Assembly: GCF_000287055.2 (NCBI RefSeq)
Contig: NZ_AJYQ02000019.1
Location: 1 to 56,275, forward strand
Length of the DNA: 56,275 nucleotides
Direction: 5' to 3'
DNA from: Vibrio genomosp. F10 str. ZF-129
GTDB lineage: Bacteria > Pseudomonadota > Gammaproteobacteria > Enterobacterales > Vibrionaceae
The notes beneath the pieces are model-generated. The model searched no databases. It was not told the DNA's origin and was given only the letters and a program-made list of their open reading frames with translations. This document shows positions 45,074 to 54,402 of this stretch, piece after piece; positions within the stretch are counted from its first letter, which is position 1; each line of letters begins with the position of its first letter. The position numbers were made by a program, and so were the translations under genes.

Positions 45074-46219
45074 ATGAAGACGCTACTTAGTACGATGTTA
45101 CTAACGACGGCCACATTGGCAACTCAAGCTCTGGCAACGGATTGGACAACGATTGAATCCCAAGCAAAAGGGCAAACGGTCTATTTCCATGCTTGGGGTG
45201 GAAGTCAAGAGATCAACCGCTATATTCAATGGGCGGGATCAGAGCTTGCCGAACAATATGACGTTACACTGAAACACGTTAAAGTGACCGATATTGCTGA
45301 AACAACAACGCGACTGATTGCGGAAAAAGCCGCAGGAAAAAACGAAGGCGGCAGTGTCGATATTGTCTGGATCAATGGAGAGAACTTCAAATCCATGAAA
45401 GACAACCAACTTCTATTTGGTCCTTTCACGCAATCACTGCCGAATTGGCAATATGTCGATAAGTCACTGCCCATTGATGTGGACTTTTCAGAGCCAACAC
45501 TTGGATTGGAAGCCCCTTGGGGTGTTGGTCAGCTGGTCTTTATTCATGACAGCAAGACATTAAACAACCCACCTAAATCCTTTGCTGAGATGCTCAATTA
45601 CGCAAAAGCATTCCCTAATAAGGTCAGTTATCCTCGCCCACCTGAATTCCACGGGACAAGCTTTCTTAAAGCACTACTCATCGAGTTGACCGATAATGAT
45701 CCTGCGCTAGCAAAACAGGTTTCCGAGAGTGATTTTAATGCCGTCACGGAATCTCTTTGGTCCTATCTCAACGAATTACACACTGTCGCTTGGCGTGGAG
45801 GAAGACAATTTCCAGCGGGTACAACGGAAACCATTCAATTGTTAGATGACGGCCAACTGGATTTAGCGATCAGCTTCAACCCGAATTCCGTCTTTTCTTC
45901 TCAAGCTAGCGGTAAACTCGCGATGTCGACCAAAGCCTATGCCATGGACGCTGGAGCCCTTTCTAACATCCATTTCCTTGCGATCCCATGGAACTCAAGT
46001 GCGAATGCTGGCGCGCAAGTCGCGATTAACTTTTTACTAAGTCCTGAAGCTCAATCTCGAAAAGGGGATTTGTCGGTATGGGGGGATCCATCCGTATTGA
46101 GCAGCCAGTACCTAACAGGTAGTGCCAAAAACACGCAGCAGTTTAAGTCCGTCTCTGAACCTCACCCTAGTTGGCAAGCAGCTCTTGAAAAAGCTTGGCT
46201 TGAACGCTACGGAAACTGA
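45074..46219 (+). CDS. ynjB: ABC transporter substrate-binding protein YnjB
   Basis: A 381-residue periplasmic binding protein. The signal peptide is MKTLLSTMLLTTATLATQALA, cut before TDW. The mature protein matches the YnjB family (FHAWGGSQEINRYIQW, VDIVWINGENF, EAPWGVGQ). I start at 45074, where AAGG precedes the ATG; the ATG at 45062 has no ribosome site. It is the first gene of a four-gene operon with the permease, ATPase and YnjF. The substrate is not established. Confidence 0.9.
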   Translation: MKTLLSTMLLTTATLATQALATDWTTIESQAKGQTVYFHAWGGSQEINRYIQWAGSELAEQYDVTLKHVKVTDIAETTTRLIAEKAAGKNEGGSVDIVWINGENFKSMKDNQLLFGPFTQSLPNWQYVDKSLPIDVDFSEPTLGLEAPWGVGQLVFIHDSKTLNNPPKSFAEMLNYAKAFPNKVSYPRPPEFHGTSFLKALLIELTDNDPALAKQVSESDFNAVTESLWSYLNELHTVAWRGGRQFPAGTTETIQLLDDGQLDLAISFNPNSVFSSQASGKLAMSTKAYAMDAGALSNIHFLAIPWNSSANAGAQVAINFLLSPEAQSRKGDLSVWGDPSVLSSQYLTGSAKNTQQFKSVSEPHPSWQAALEKAWLERYGN

Positions 46220-46225
46220 TTCTAG

Positions 46226-47935
46226 ATGTTGAGAGCGCTGTACCCTTTCATTATCCTGATCTGTTTTATTCCGACTATCCCTGGGGTAGTCGGTGTGATC
46301 GCTTCGTCTTTAAGCTATATACCGCCGATAAACATGCACACCCTCTCTTTTCTTGGGTTTCGGTGGGCGTTTGAATGGCAAGGTGTCTGGCAGTCCATCG
46401 GGCTCTCTTTGTTTTCAGCACTGGCCAGTAGTTATCTTGCTGCATTGCTTTCTTTTGCAATCTTATTATCTTGTTGGGGAAAGCGGTTGTGGAATAAGAT
46501 TGAGTTAGCACTATCACCGCTACTCGCTCTTCCCCACGTTGCTTTTGCGATTGGCTTTGCTTTTCTTTTCGCTCCAACAGGTCTTATTTCTCGAGTGCTG
46601 TTCAATTCTGTTGGCTATGACGTGAATCAGCAAACGGTCAATGATCTTCCTTTGTTAGTGAACGACCCTTATGCCATTGGTCTTGTGGTTATGCTTGCTC
46701 TAAAAGAAATTCCTTTCTTATTACTAATGAGCATGTCGATACTCAAGCAAATGAATGTTGCCCAACTAGAAAAAGTGACCGCTTCGTTGGGGTATAACCG
46801 GTCTCAAACATGGTGGAAGTGCATTTTCCCCCAGTGGATTAGGAAAATGCGCTTTCCCTTACTGGCGGTGCTTGCTTACAGTTTATCGGTTGTTGATATT
46901 GCTCTGATCATTGGCCCGACTAACCCACCTACCTTTGCCGTACTGGTTTGGCAATGGTTTAGTGACCCAGACTTAACGTTGCTTCCTCGTGCAGCCGCGG
47001 GCGCCATGGTTCTGTTTCTCTTAGCGTCCTTATTAATGGGGTTTGCTCGCTTATTTGAATGGGTATTCATTCAGAGGCTTCGAGGTTGGCAGTTCTCTGG
47101 TCGGTATGGCAAATCGTTAGGTGGAAAACCTGCACTAGTCACGGTATTCGCCTTATCGACATTAATCATTCCTTTGACGGTCGTGTGGAGCTTCGCTCAG
47201 CGATGGCGATTCCCGGATTTACTGCCTAGCAACTTTACGACTCGTTATTGGCAATATGAATGGTTTGGTCTTTTAGACAATATTCTACAAAGTCTGACGC
47301 TCGCACTTGCCTGCGCTTCAATGGCTCTAGTCCTTGCCGTGATTGCTCACGAGTATCGCCTGAAACATCGTTGGGCACTGTCTGATTACCTCATCGCCAT
47401 TCCAATGTTGATTCCACAGCTGTCTATTTTATTTGGAATCCAGATCATAACCTTATATATCAATCAAAGCAGTTACTTCCTTTGGACTCTTTGGTCTCAT
47501 GTGTTTTTCGCCTTTCCTTTTGTCTATTTGTCTCTCGATGGCGCTTGGCGAAGCTATAATAGTAACTTAACGAAATCGGCTTTAAGCCTTGGAAAACACC
47601 CTATTAGTGTTTGGTGGAAGATAAAAATGCCTCTTCTCTTTCCCAGCCTGATTTTTGCTTGGGCGATTGGTGCCAGTGTCAGTTTGGCTCAATATCTACC
47701 CACATTAATGTTAGGCGCAGGTCGAATTACCACGATTACCACTGAAGCGGTTGCTCTTTCGAGTGGCTTTGATCGACGAGTCACTGCAATTTATGCGCTA
47801 TGGCAAATGCTGTTGCCCTTGCTCTTTTTCTCTACAGCAATTCTATTAAGTCGATTTAGCGTTCGCTCTCGTAAACTTTCTAATAAAGGTCTATTACCGA
47901 ATGAGTCTTTGTCTCAAAAACCTTTCCATCATTAA
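46226..47935 (+). CDS. ynjC: ABC transporter permease YnjC (fused two-permease)
   Basis: A 569-residue inner-membrane permease formed by two fused halves, each with about six membrane segments and its own EAA-type loop (ASLGYNRSQTWWKCIFP near residue 195, and SLGKHPISVWWKIKMP near 460). This is the duplicated architecture of YnjC, which acts without a partner permease. It begins 6 bases after ynjB stops and its last 35 bases overlap ynjD, so translation is coupled. Confidence 0.9.
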   Translation: MLRALYPFIILICFIPTIPGVVGVIASSLSYIPPINMHTLSFLGFRWAFEWQGVWQSIGLSLFSALASSYLAALLSFAILLSCWGKRLWNKIELALSPLLALPHVAFAIGFAFLFAPTGLISRVLFNSVGYDVNQQTVNDLPLLVNDPYAIGLVVMLALKEIPFLLLMSMSILKQMNVAQLEKVTASLGYNRSQTWWKCIFPQWIRKMRFPLLAVLAYSLSVVDIALIIGPTNPPTFAVLVWQWFSDPDLTLLPRAAAGAMVLFLLASLLMGFARLFEWVFIQRLRGWQFSGRYGKSLGGKPALVTVFALSTLIIPLTVVWSFAQRWRFPDLLPSNFTTRYWQYEWFGLLDNILQSLTLALACASMALVLAVIAHEYRLKHRWALSDYLIAIPMLIPQLSILFGIQIITLYINQSSYFLWTLWSHVFFAFPFVYLSLDGAWRSYNSNLTKSALSLGKHPISVWWKIKMPLLFPSLIFAWAIGASVSLAQYLPTLMLGAGRITTITTEAVALSSGFDRRVTAIYALWQMLLPLLFFSTAILLSRFSVRSRKLSNKGLLPNESLSQKPFHH

Positions 47936-48548
47936 AAAAAATGGCGAACCTCTATTTTCGTCTATCACTATGACTATCGATAATGGTGAGATCCTCACTC
48001 TCATGGGCCCTAGTGGTTGTGGAAAATCGACCCTGTTAGATCTTGTTGCGGGTCATCTTTCAAATGAATTTGATTATGACGGTCAAGTCACACTCAACGG
48101 GAAAGATCTATCTCAGCTTGAGGCACATAGACGTGACGTGGGTATTCTATTTCAAGATGATTTGTTGTTTCCGCACCTATGTGTTTGGGAAAACCTGGCT
48201 TTTGCTTTACCTAATCACTTAAAAGGCGCAGTCCGAAAGAAGCAGGCACTAGAAGCCCTTGAAGCCATTTCACTGACTCAACTGGCCAACGCCTTCCCTG
48301 ATCAAATATCTGGCGGCCAGCGCGCTCGCATAAGCCTAACTCGCATGTTACTGGCTAAACCAAAGCTCGCGTTGCTCGATGAACCATTCAGTAAGCTAGA
48401 TAAAGAATTACGAGGTCAATTTAGAGACTGGGTCATTAATGAGCTTAGCAACGCCAACATACCAACATTGATGGTTACGCACGACAAGGAAGACGTGCCA
48501 CCAAACAGTAAGGTGTATAGCTGGCCTTGGGAGACGCATCATGCTTGA
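47901..48548 (+). CDS. ynjD: ABC transporter ATP-binding protein YnjD
   Basis: A 215-residue ATPase that powers the YnjC permease. Walker A GPSGCGKST (about 37-45), Q loop (ILFQDD), signature SGGQRARISLTR, Walker B LALLDEP and the switch His in MVTHDKE are all present. It overlaps ynjC by 35 bases and ynjF by 8. Confidence 0.92.
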   Translation: MSLCLKNLSIIKKNGEPLFSSITMTIDNGEILTLMGPSGCGKSTLLDLVAGHLSNEFDYDGQVTLNGKDLSQLEAHRRDVGILFQDDLLFPHLCVWENLAFALPNHLKGAVRKKQALEALEAISLTQLANAFPDQISGGQRARISLTRMLLAKPKLALLDEPFSKLDKELRGQFRDWVINELSNANIPTLMVTHDKEDVPPNSKVYSWPWETHHA

Positions 48549-49155
48549 TAGTCTTAGTATCAAAATGATTCGATGGCCGTTAGCAACCGCAGCAAAAGGA
48601 CTGAATCGCGTCGGCATTACTGCCAATCAGACAACTTTATTCGGATTTGTCATTGGTTGTCTAGCTCTGCCCGTTTTGGCTCTAGAGCAATATCACCTGG
48701 CTTTGTTTCTGATTGTTACTAACCGCGTTTGTGATGGGCTTGATGGCGCACTCGCACGCATTCAGGGGATAAGCGATGCAGGCGGGTTTCTCGACATCAG
48801 TTTAGATTTCATTTTCTACTCGCTTATCCCATTTGGGTTCATCTTAGCCAACCCTGATCAAAACGCGATTGCCGGTGCTTTTTTGATTTTTTCGTTCATC
48901 GGGACGGGAACAAGTTTCTTAGCCTTTGCGGTGATGGCAGGCAAGCGAGGAATTGAAAACCCAGTGTATAAGCATAAATCGCTGTATTACATGAGCGGGT
49001 TGACTGAAGGGACAGAAACCATCGCGTGTTTCATTGCCTTCTGTTTGTTCCCAATGCACTTCGCTCTCATCGCTTATATTTATTCAGCTGCGTGTTGGTT
49101 TACGACCGCAAACCGTATCTACTCGGGGTTCCATACTCTGAATGAAACCAAATAA
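48541..49155 (+). CDS. ynjF: CDP-alcohol phosphatidyltransferase family protein YnjF
   Basis: A 204-residue membrane protein with about six membrane segments and the CDP-alcohol phosphatidyltransferase signature DGALARIQGISDAGGFLD, ending in the third Asp (ISLD), i.e. D-G-x2-A-R-x8-G-x3-D-x3-D. The acceptor is not known. It is the fourth gene of the ynjBCDF operon and overlaps ynjD. A strong terminator follows at once. Confidence 0.9.
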   Translation: MLDSLSIKMIRWPLATAAKGLNRVGITANQTTLFGFVIGCLALPVLALEQYHLALFLIVTNRVCDGLDGALARIQGISDAGGFLDISLDFIFYSLIPFGFILANPDQNAIAGAFLIFSFIGTGTSFLAFAVMAGKRGIENPVYKHKSLYYMSGLTEGTETIACFIAFCLFPMHFALIAYIYSAACWFTTANRIYSGFHTLNETK

Positions 49156-49187
49156 AAAAGTAGCGCTAAAGAGCGCTACTTTTTTAT
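49154..49187. terminator. Bidirectional Rho-independent terminator
   Basis: An A run then GTAGCGCT (49160-49167) pairs with AGCGCTAC (49172-49179) then a T run, with an AAAG loop. It ends the ynj operon and, on the other strand, the methyltransferase gene. Confidence 0.88.
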
Positions 49188-49215
49188 GCATCATATGTGT
49201 TACCAAAGCCACGAT

Positions 49216-50148
49216 TTAACTGAACACGAGCGCTTTTAGGCACGCTTCAGGATCTGTATCAATAAACTCTGGAGGATTGTCCAATCGATACTGGAATGAA
49301 AGGCTTGGCGCTTCTTCTTTCATGCTATCGACAAGGAATTCACTGTTCACGACAGGCGAATTAACGCACGCAAGAACTTCACCACCTTCCGTTAAAAGAT
49401 CAGGCAGTCGGCGTAAGATTTTCTTGTAATCCTTAGTCAAGGCGAAGCTACCTTTTTGAAACGAAGGCGGGTCAATGATGATTAAATCATACTGCCCCAT
49501 CTTCTTGATCTTTCCCCAAGACTTAAAGATGTCATAGCCAAGGTAGTTGACTGACCGCGCGTCATGCTCATTCAATCGGTGATTTTCACGACCCTTGCTC
49601 AGTGATGATTTCGACATATCGACGTTCACAACTTTGGTCGCGCCACCTTCTATTGCCGCAACGGAAAAACCACAGGTGTAAGCGAATAGATTAAGCACAT
49701 TTTTCTTCTCAGACCGTTCTTTTACCCATTCACGACCTAAGCGCATGTCTAAGAACAAACCAAAGTTCTGGTTTCGGCCGATGTCCAGCTGATACTTTAA
49801 TTCACTTTCTGTCACGACAGGCCTAGACTCTAACTCGCCAACTAAAACTTCAGAGGGCGCACCGTCGGTATATCGATGTTGAACAACGATGCAAGAACCA
49901 GACTTCTCTAGCCAAGGAGACGTTTGGGTAAACGCTAGCAAACCATTTTTTAGGCTCATTAGGAACGCATCATCCACTGACTTAAACAAACTAACGATCA
50001 TCTGACCCTGCAGCCAGTCACAGGTCATCTGCTCAAGTCCTTGCCAGTTGTGTCCTCTGCCATGAAAAAGGCGACGCAATTCATTCGGCGCTTGTGCGAG
50101 TTCAGATTCGATATGTGCAAAAAAGATCGGTAGTTGGGAAACCTGCAT
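49216..50148 (-). CDS. Class I SAM-dependent RNA methyltransferase (RlmI-like, no PUA)
   Basis: A 310-residue methyltransferase of the RlmI/RlmK-like group (PF10672). The SAM site is VLNLFAYTCGFSVAA, motif IV is IDPPSF, and a Cys lies in the later ACVNSP motif; the N-terminal PUA domain of RlmI is replaced by another segment. The substrate is probably rRNA but the site is unknown. I chose the ATG at 50148 with GAGAAG upstream; the frame runs on to 50214 and would overlap the upstream gene. The pseudouridine synthase gene lies 46 bases upstream, suggesting an RNA-modification operon. Confidence 0.85.
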   Translation of the reverse strand: MQVSQLPIFFAHIESELAQAPNELRRLFHGRGHNWQGLEQMTCDWLQGQMIVSLFKSVDDAFLMSLKNGLLAFTQTSPWLEKSGSCIVVQHRYTDGAPSEVLVGELESRPVVTESELKYQLDIGRNQNFGLFLDMRLGREWVKERSEKKNVLNLFAYTCGFSVAAIEGGATKVVNVDMSKSSLSKGRENHRLNEHDARSVNYLGYDIFKSWGKIKKMGQYDLIIIDPPSFQKGSFALTKDYKKILRRLPDLLTEGGEVLACVNSPVVNSEFLVDSMKEEAPSLSFQYRLDNPPEFIDTDPEACLKALVFS

Positions 50149-50194
50149 ATTCTTCTCTATCAATATTTGATTATTAGTTACGTTATTTTTTGTC

Positions 50195-50905
50195 TTATTT
50201 TGGTTTAGGGCCATTTTTAAGCTTTGGCCAAGCCAACAAGTCGGGCTTTAGCCATGTTGAAATGCCTTCACTCACCAACGGCTCATGCCACTTCTCACCT
50301 AACGTGGAATACTCTCTGGGATCGCAAACAAACTGAAACTCTAACGCCTTATATGTGAAGTTAAGAGCAAAAGCATGGAGGTAGCCACGATCGGCTTGAC
50401 TGCTGGTATTGTAAATCGAATCACCAACAATACTAGAGCCAACAGAATTAAGAGCAACACGTATCTGATGCGTTTTTCCTGTATGGGGTTTGCATAAGAA
50501 TAAGCGCTCACCAGGCTCACCAGGCAGCGACATAAACTGTGTAATTGCTGGGTTGTTTTGAGACTTAGTTAATTTCCAGCTTGATCGACGAGAACGTTCC
50601 ATATCCCCAATAATAAGACCCTGTTTCTTCTTGGGTTTTTTACTGCTAATTGCGAGATAAAACTTCGCGACTTCTCGATTAGCAAAGGCTCTGGAAAGTG
50701 AGCTAGCGCTTTCTTTGTTTCGCCCTAATAGCAGAATCCCAGATGTCATCTTGTCCAGTCGGTGTACTAAATACAACTGATCATCGCCACTTTGGCGTCC
50801 AACTTCTTGAAGGAGCATGGTATCACCATCGTCTTTGTGGACAGACACGTTAGGGTGTTTGTTGATAACAAGAAAATCTGTATGGGTATAAAGTATATCA
50901 AACAT
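50195..50905 (-). CDS. RluA-family pseudouridine synthase (TIGR01621-like)
   Basis: A 236-residue enzyme of the RluA group that isomerises uridine to pseudouridine in structural RNA. Signature LVHRLDKMTSGILLL with catalytic Asp51; GKTHQIRVALNSVG near 165. It has no S4 domain, consistent with the short TIGR01621 form. The ATG at 50905 has GGAG upstream; a longer frame to 50977 has no support. It precedes the methyltransferase gene on the same strand. Confidence 0.88.
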   Translation of the reverse strand: MFDILYTHTDFLVINKHPNVSVHKDDGDTMLLQEVGRQSGDDQLYLVHRLDKMTSGILLLGRNKESASSLSRAFANREVAKFYLAISSKKPKKKQGLIIGDMERSRRSSWKLTKSQNNPAITQFMSLPGEPGERLFLCKPHTGKTHQIRVALNSVGSSIVGDSIYNTSSQADRGYLHAFALNFTYKALEFQFVCDPREYSTLGEKWHEPLVSEGISTWLKPDLLAWPKLKNGPKPK

Positions 50906-51010
50906 CAGGCTAGCTCCATTTTCGAGTTGGAGTATACCCAGTATCACGTAGGATGCCAGTGGTAGTTGACGTTCCACCTCTGTCTATCCCATATGCACTG
51001 CTAAAAAACA

Positions 51011-51077
51011 AAAAGCGAGAAACAAATAAATGCTTCTCGCTTTTCAATTCAATAAAGCCAGCGACAAAGCGCTGGCT
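51011..51077. terminator. Two adjacent hairpins, terminator of the symporter gene
   Basis: AAAAGCGAGAA (51011-51021) pairs with TTCTCGCTTTT (51034-51044), a bidirectional terminator. AGCCAGCG (51056-51063) pairs with CGCTGGCT (51070-51077) between it and the symporter stop codon. Confidence 0.75.
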
Positions 51078-51088
51078 CTACGGAGAAC

Positions 51089-52516
51089 TTACAACTTCTT
51101 AGAGATGAAGCCAGATACTATGATAACGCCTAAGCCAATCAGCATGATTGCACCTTTACCACTATCAAAGCCTGCCTTAATGCCTGCGATAGCAACAATC
51201 GCTACAGCAAAAGGAATCACATACTTCACTAGGTTGTACCAAAGACCGAATAGAGGGAATTTGATCGTACCGTCGTTAGTGATTTCTTTTTCAAGATCTT
51301 CACGGTTAAGTCTCCAACCCGCAAAGATACATATCAGCATACCGCCAACCGCTAGGAAGATTTTGTCTGTTAGCAGGTCAAATACATCGAATGCACCTGT
51401 ACCAAACAATTGAGGACCTAAGCCACCTAGAGAAATTGAAGAGAACACACACAACACAGCCATTACTGACGCAGCAAGGCCAACCGCTGTCGTACGTTTT
51501 AGCCCTTTCTCATCAATTAAGTACGATACAACCACTTCAAGTAGTGAAACAGATGATGTGAGTGCGGCCACACTTAAACCAACAAAGAACATCAGAGCAA
51601 ACATTAGGCCAATCGCGCCCATTTCAGCAAATAGCTGAGGAACAACAACGAATACTAAGCCAGGACCAGCAGATGGTGCCATTCCGAATGCAAACATTGC
51701 TGGGAACATTGCAACACCAGCAAGGATAGCAACACTGGTATCCATAGCCGTAACCATAGCCGTCGTTTGAACCAAGTTCTCTTTCTTCTTCAGGTAGCTA
51801 CCGTATGTGATCATACAACCCATACCTAAGCTTAGAGAGAAAAACGCTTGCCCTAGAGCAGCCAACACTACGCTACTGTCTACCTTTGAAAAGTCTGGTT
51901 TGAATAGGAACTCAAGACCCGCGCTTGCACCCGGTAGCATCATTCCTTTAACAGAAACAATAATTAGGATGATGAATAGCATAGGCATTAGAATTTTGCC
52001 TGCTTTTTCGATACCACCAGAAATACCGCGAGCAACGATAGCGATGTTTAGAAGTAGGTAAAGACCCATCCACATCAACGGCTCAATTGGGTTAGAAATA
52101 AAGTTACCAAAACTATCACCAATCGCTTCAGGCGCACTTAGTAGTCCGGTTGCCAGTTTGTAGATATAAGCAATTGCCCAACCACCAACGACTGGGTAAA
52201 AGCCCATAATTAACAAGCCACTAACAACACCTAGCACACCAACAAATGACCAACGTCGGTCTGTCGATTTAAAAGCCCCTACCGCTGAAACACCGGTCTT
52301 ACGACCAACAGCAAATTCCGTCAGCATGACACTAAAACCGATAAAGATCACAAATAGAAGGTAAATTAAAACGAACGCACCGCCGCCGCTTTCACCTGCT
52401 GTATACGGAAATTTCCAAATATTACCTAGGCCTACAGCTGAACCTGCTGCTGCCATTACGAATCCAAGTTTCGACCCCCAGGTATCACGGGGTGCTGTGG
52501 TTGTATTAGTCGCCAC
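51089..52516 (-). CDS. Sodium-dependent transporter, NSS/SNF family
   Basis: A 475-residue symporter with about 11-12 membrane segments and the LeuT-type family signature: WGSKLGFVMAAAGSAVGLGN, followed by KFPYTAGESGGGAF. It probably imports an amino acid or related compound with sodium, in line with a marine organism; the substrate cannot be read from sequence. The short 5' leader contains a tandem 13-bp duplication (52566-52591). It appears monocistronic, ending in two hairpins. Confidence 0.9.
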   Translation of the reverse strand: MATNTTTAPRDTWGSKLGFVMAAAGSAVGLGNIWKFPYTAGESGGGAFVLIYLLFVIFIGFSVMLTEFAVGRKTGVSAVGAFKSTDRRWSFVGVLGVVSGLLIMGFYPVVGGWAIAYIYKLATGLLSAPEAIGDSFGNFISNPIEPLMWMGLYLLLNIAIVARGISGGIEKAGKILMPMLFIILIIVSVKGMMLPGASAGLEFLFKPDFSKVDSSVVLAALGQAFFSLSLGMGCMITYGSYLKKKENLVQTTAMVTAMDTSVAILAGVAMFPAMFAFGMAPSAGPGLVFVVVPQLFAEMGAIGLMFALMFFVGLSVAALTSSVSLLEVVVSYLIDEKGLKRTTAVGLAASVMAVLCVFSSISLGGLGPQLFGTGAFDVFDLLTDKIFLAVGGMLICIFAGWRLNREDLEKEITNDGTIKFPLFGLWYNLVKYVIPFAVAIVAIAGIKAGFDSGKGAIMLIGLGVIIVSGFISKKL

Positions 52517-52869
52517 GTTATCTCCAAATCTTTAGTTGTGTTTGTCTTATTTGGCGTCCAAAAGGTAGAGTGTAAAGTTAGAGTGTAAACCAAACAATAC
52601 ACCTCACAAAGGTTATGTGACGCTCATGCCTAGCAAGTAAACCAGTTTGCGATTAAAATTGGAACCCCACAAAGTATAAATTACGGCCTACAATCCCAAT
52701 TTGCAGTTTATCTGTTGCATTTTTAGCCAAGAAGATCCTTCTAATTCTATTTTTTACTAAAATTTAACAATATTATACTGTTACTGATTTCATATTAGTG
52801 CATTTACACGTTTCTATATTCTCAGATTCCCATTACTATCAAACTTCTCTCATTCAATGTTGTGTGTAT
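52517..52869. other. Divergent intergenic region, symporter / clsA
   Basis: 353 bases, with a 13-bp tandem duplication at 52566-52591. No further gene or clear operator seen. Confidence 0.4.
52566..52591. repeat. 13-bp tandem duplication
   Basis: TAGAGTGTAAAGT and TAGAGTGTAAACC are adjacent and match at 11 of 13 positions, about 50 bases upstream of the symporter start. Confidence 0.5.
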
Positions 52870-54324
52870 ATGGATAAGTTTTATCACTTTCTTACGCTAG
52901 CAAGTATTGGCATTTACTGGTTTTTAGTGGCTGGTGTAACCTTACGAATTGTACTGAAAAGGCGAGCTGTTAGTGTTTCGCTTGCTTGGCTTATGATCAT
53001 TTACATTGTTCCTGTTGTCGGCGTAGCCTGCTATTTTCTTTTCGGTGAGCTCAATTTAGGTCGTAAACGTGCGGAACGAGCCAAAGAGATGTTTACCCCC
53101 TTTCAGCATTGGTTTCGTCAATTGAACCACTGCCAAGCGCACCTTCCAGAGTCACTCGATGGCCATATCTCCAAGATTGACGAGCTGTGTAATAACCGCA
53201 TGAGCATACCTGCGCTTGTCGGCAATTCTTTGTCTTTACAAAACTCACCTGACGAGATTCTTCATTCCATCATTGAAGATGTAGAAAAAGCACAACACAG
53301 CATCAGTATGGTGTTTTATATCTGGCATCCAGGAGGGTTGGCTGATTCGGTTGCCAGTGCCCTGATTCAAGCAACTAAGAGAGGGGTTAAAATTAAACTG
53401 ATGCTCGATTCTGCTGGAAGCCCACGTTTTTTCAAAAGCCCTTGGTACCAGATGATGAAAGATTCAGGTATTCAAGTGGTTCAAGCTTTAGAGGTCAGCC
53501 CATGGCGGATGTTTTTACGCCGTCTTGATCTTCGTCAGCACCGCAAGATTATTGTCATCGATGATACGATTGCCTATACAGGTTCAATGAATCTTGTCGA
53601 CCCGGCTTTTTTCAAACAAAACGCCGCTGTTGGTCAATGGATTGATATCATGATCCGTATTACTGGCCCGACGGTTAATGTTTTATCCGCCATTCATAGT
53701 TGGGACTGGGAAGTTGAAACGGGCCAACGTCACTTACCCAAACAGCCTGAATGTACGCTTAAGCCAAATGAACAACAAAACCCCGTTCAGGTGGTTCCTT
53801 CAGGCCCAGGCATGCCAGAGCACTTAATCATGCAAGTTCTCGCTCTTGCTATGCATCAGGCCAATCATTCGGTCAAAATCACGACCCCGTACTTTGTACC
53901 AAGCAACGATTTACTTGAGACCATAAAACTGACCGCTCAGCGAGGCGTTTCCGTTGATATCATCATCCCTCATAAAAATGATTCAATCATGGTTAAGTGG
54001 GCATCGCGCGCCTTTTATGGCGATCTGCTCGACGCGGGTGTAAACATTCATGAGTTTCATGGGGGGTTGTTGCACACAAAATCGGTCGTTATTGATGACC
54101 ATTTCTGCCTTGTCGGAACCGTCAACATGGATATGCGTAGCTTGTGGCTTAATTTTGAAGTGACTTTAGCGGTCCAAGACTCAGCGTTTACTAAAGAAAT
54201 GTCGTGGCTTCAACAGCAATATATTGAGCAGTCTTACCCTGTTGACCAAGAAAAGTGGAAAGAACGCCCACTTCACCATCGATTCTTAGAACGAGCGTTC
54301 TTTTTATTCAATCCGCTTCTTTAA
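52870..54324 (+). CDS. clsA: Cardiolipin synthase A
   Basis: A 484-residue membrane enzyme that condenses two phosphatidylglycerols into cardiolipin and glycerol. Two N-terminal membrane segments (about 8-28 and 38-58) are followed by two phospholipase D domains with HKD motifs at His224 (HRKIIVIDD) and His402 (HTKSVVIDD). The length and many blocks, such as YIWHPGG, LDLRQHRK and SLWLNFE, match E. coli ClsA (486 aa) closely. I start at the ATG at 52870; a GTG-initiated frame at 52798 would add 24 residues not found in ClsA. Confidence 0.94.
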   Translation: MDKFYHFLTLASIGIYWFLVAGVTLRIVLKRRAVSVSLAWLMIIYIVPVVGVACYFLFGELNLGRKRAERAKEMFTPFQHWFRQLNHCQAHLPESLDGHISKIDELCNNRMSIPALVGNSLSLQNSPDEILHSIIEDVEKAQHSISMVFYIWHPGGLADSVASALIQATKRGVKIKLMLDSAGSPRFFKSPWYQMMKDSGIQVVQALEVSPWRMFLRRLDLRQHRKIIVIDDTIAYTGSMNLVDPAFFKQNAAVGQWIDIMIRITGPTVNVLSAIHSWDWEVETGQRHLPKQPECTLKPNEQQNPVQVVPSGPGMPEHLIMQVLALAMHQANHSVKITTPYFVPSNDLLETIKLTAQRGVSVDIIIPHKNDSIMVKWASRAFYGDLLDAGVNIHEFHGGLLHTKSVVIDDHFCLVGTVNMDMRSLWLNFEVTLAVQDSAFTKEMSWLQQQYIEQSYPVDQEKWKERPLHHRFLERAFFLFNPLL

Positions 54325-54402
54325 AAACGCTCTAGGGGTTGAAATCAATAGCCACTCCATGCTTTAAATAACGTTATAAAAATTCGTAGACAAGGAACTC
54401 AT

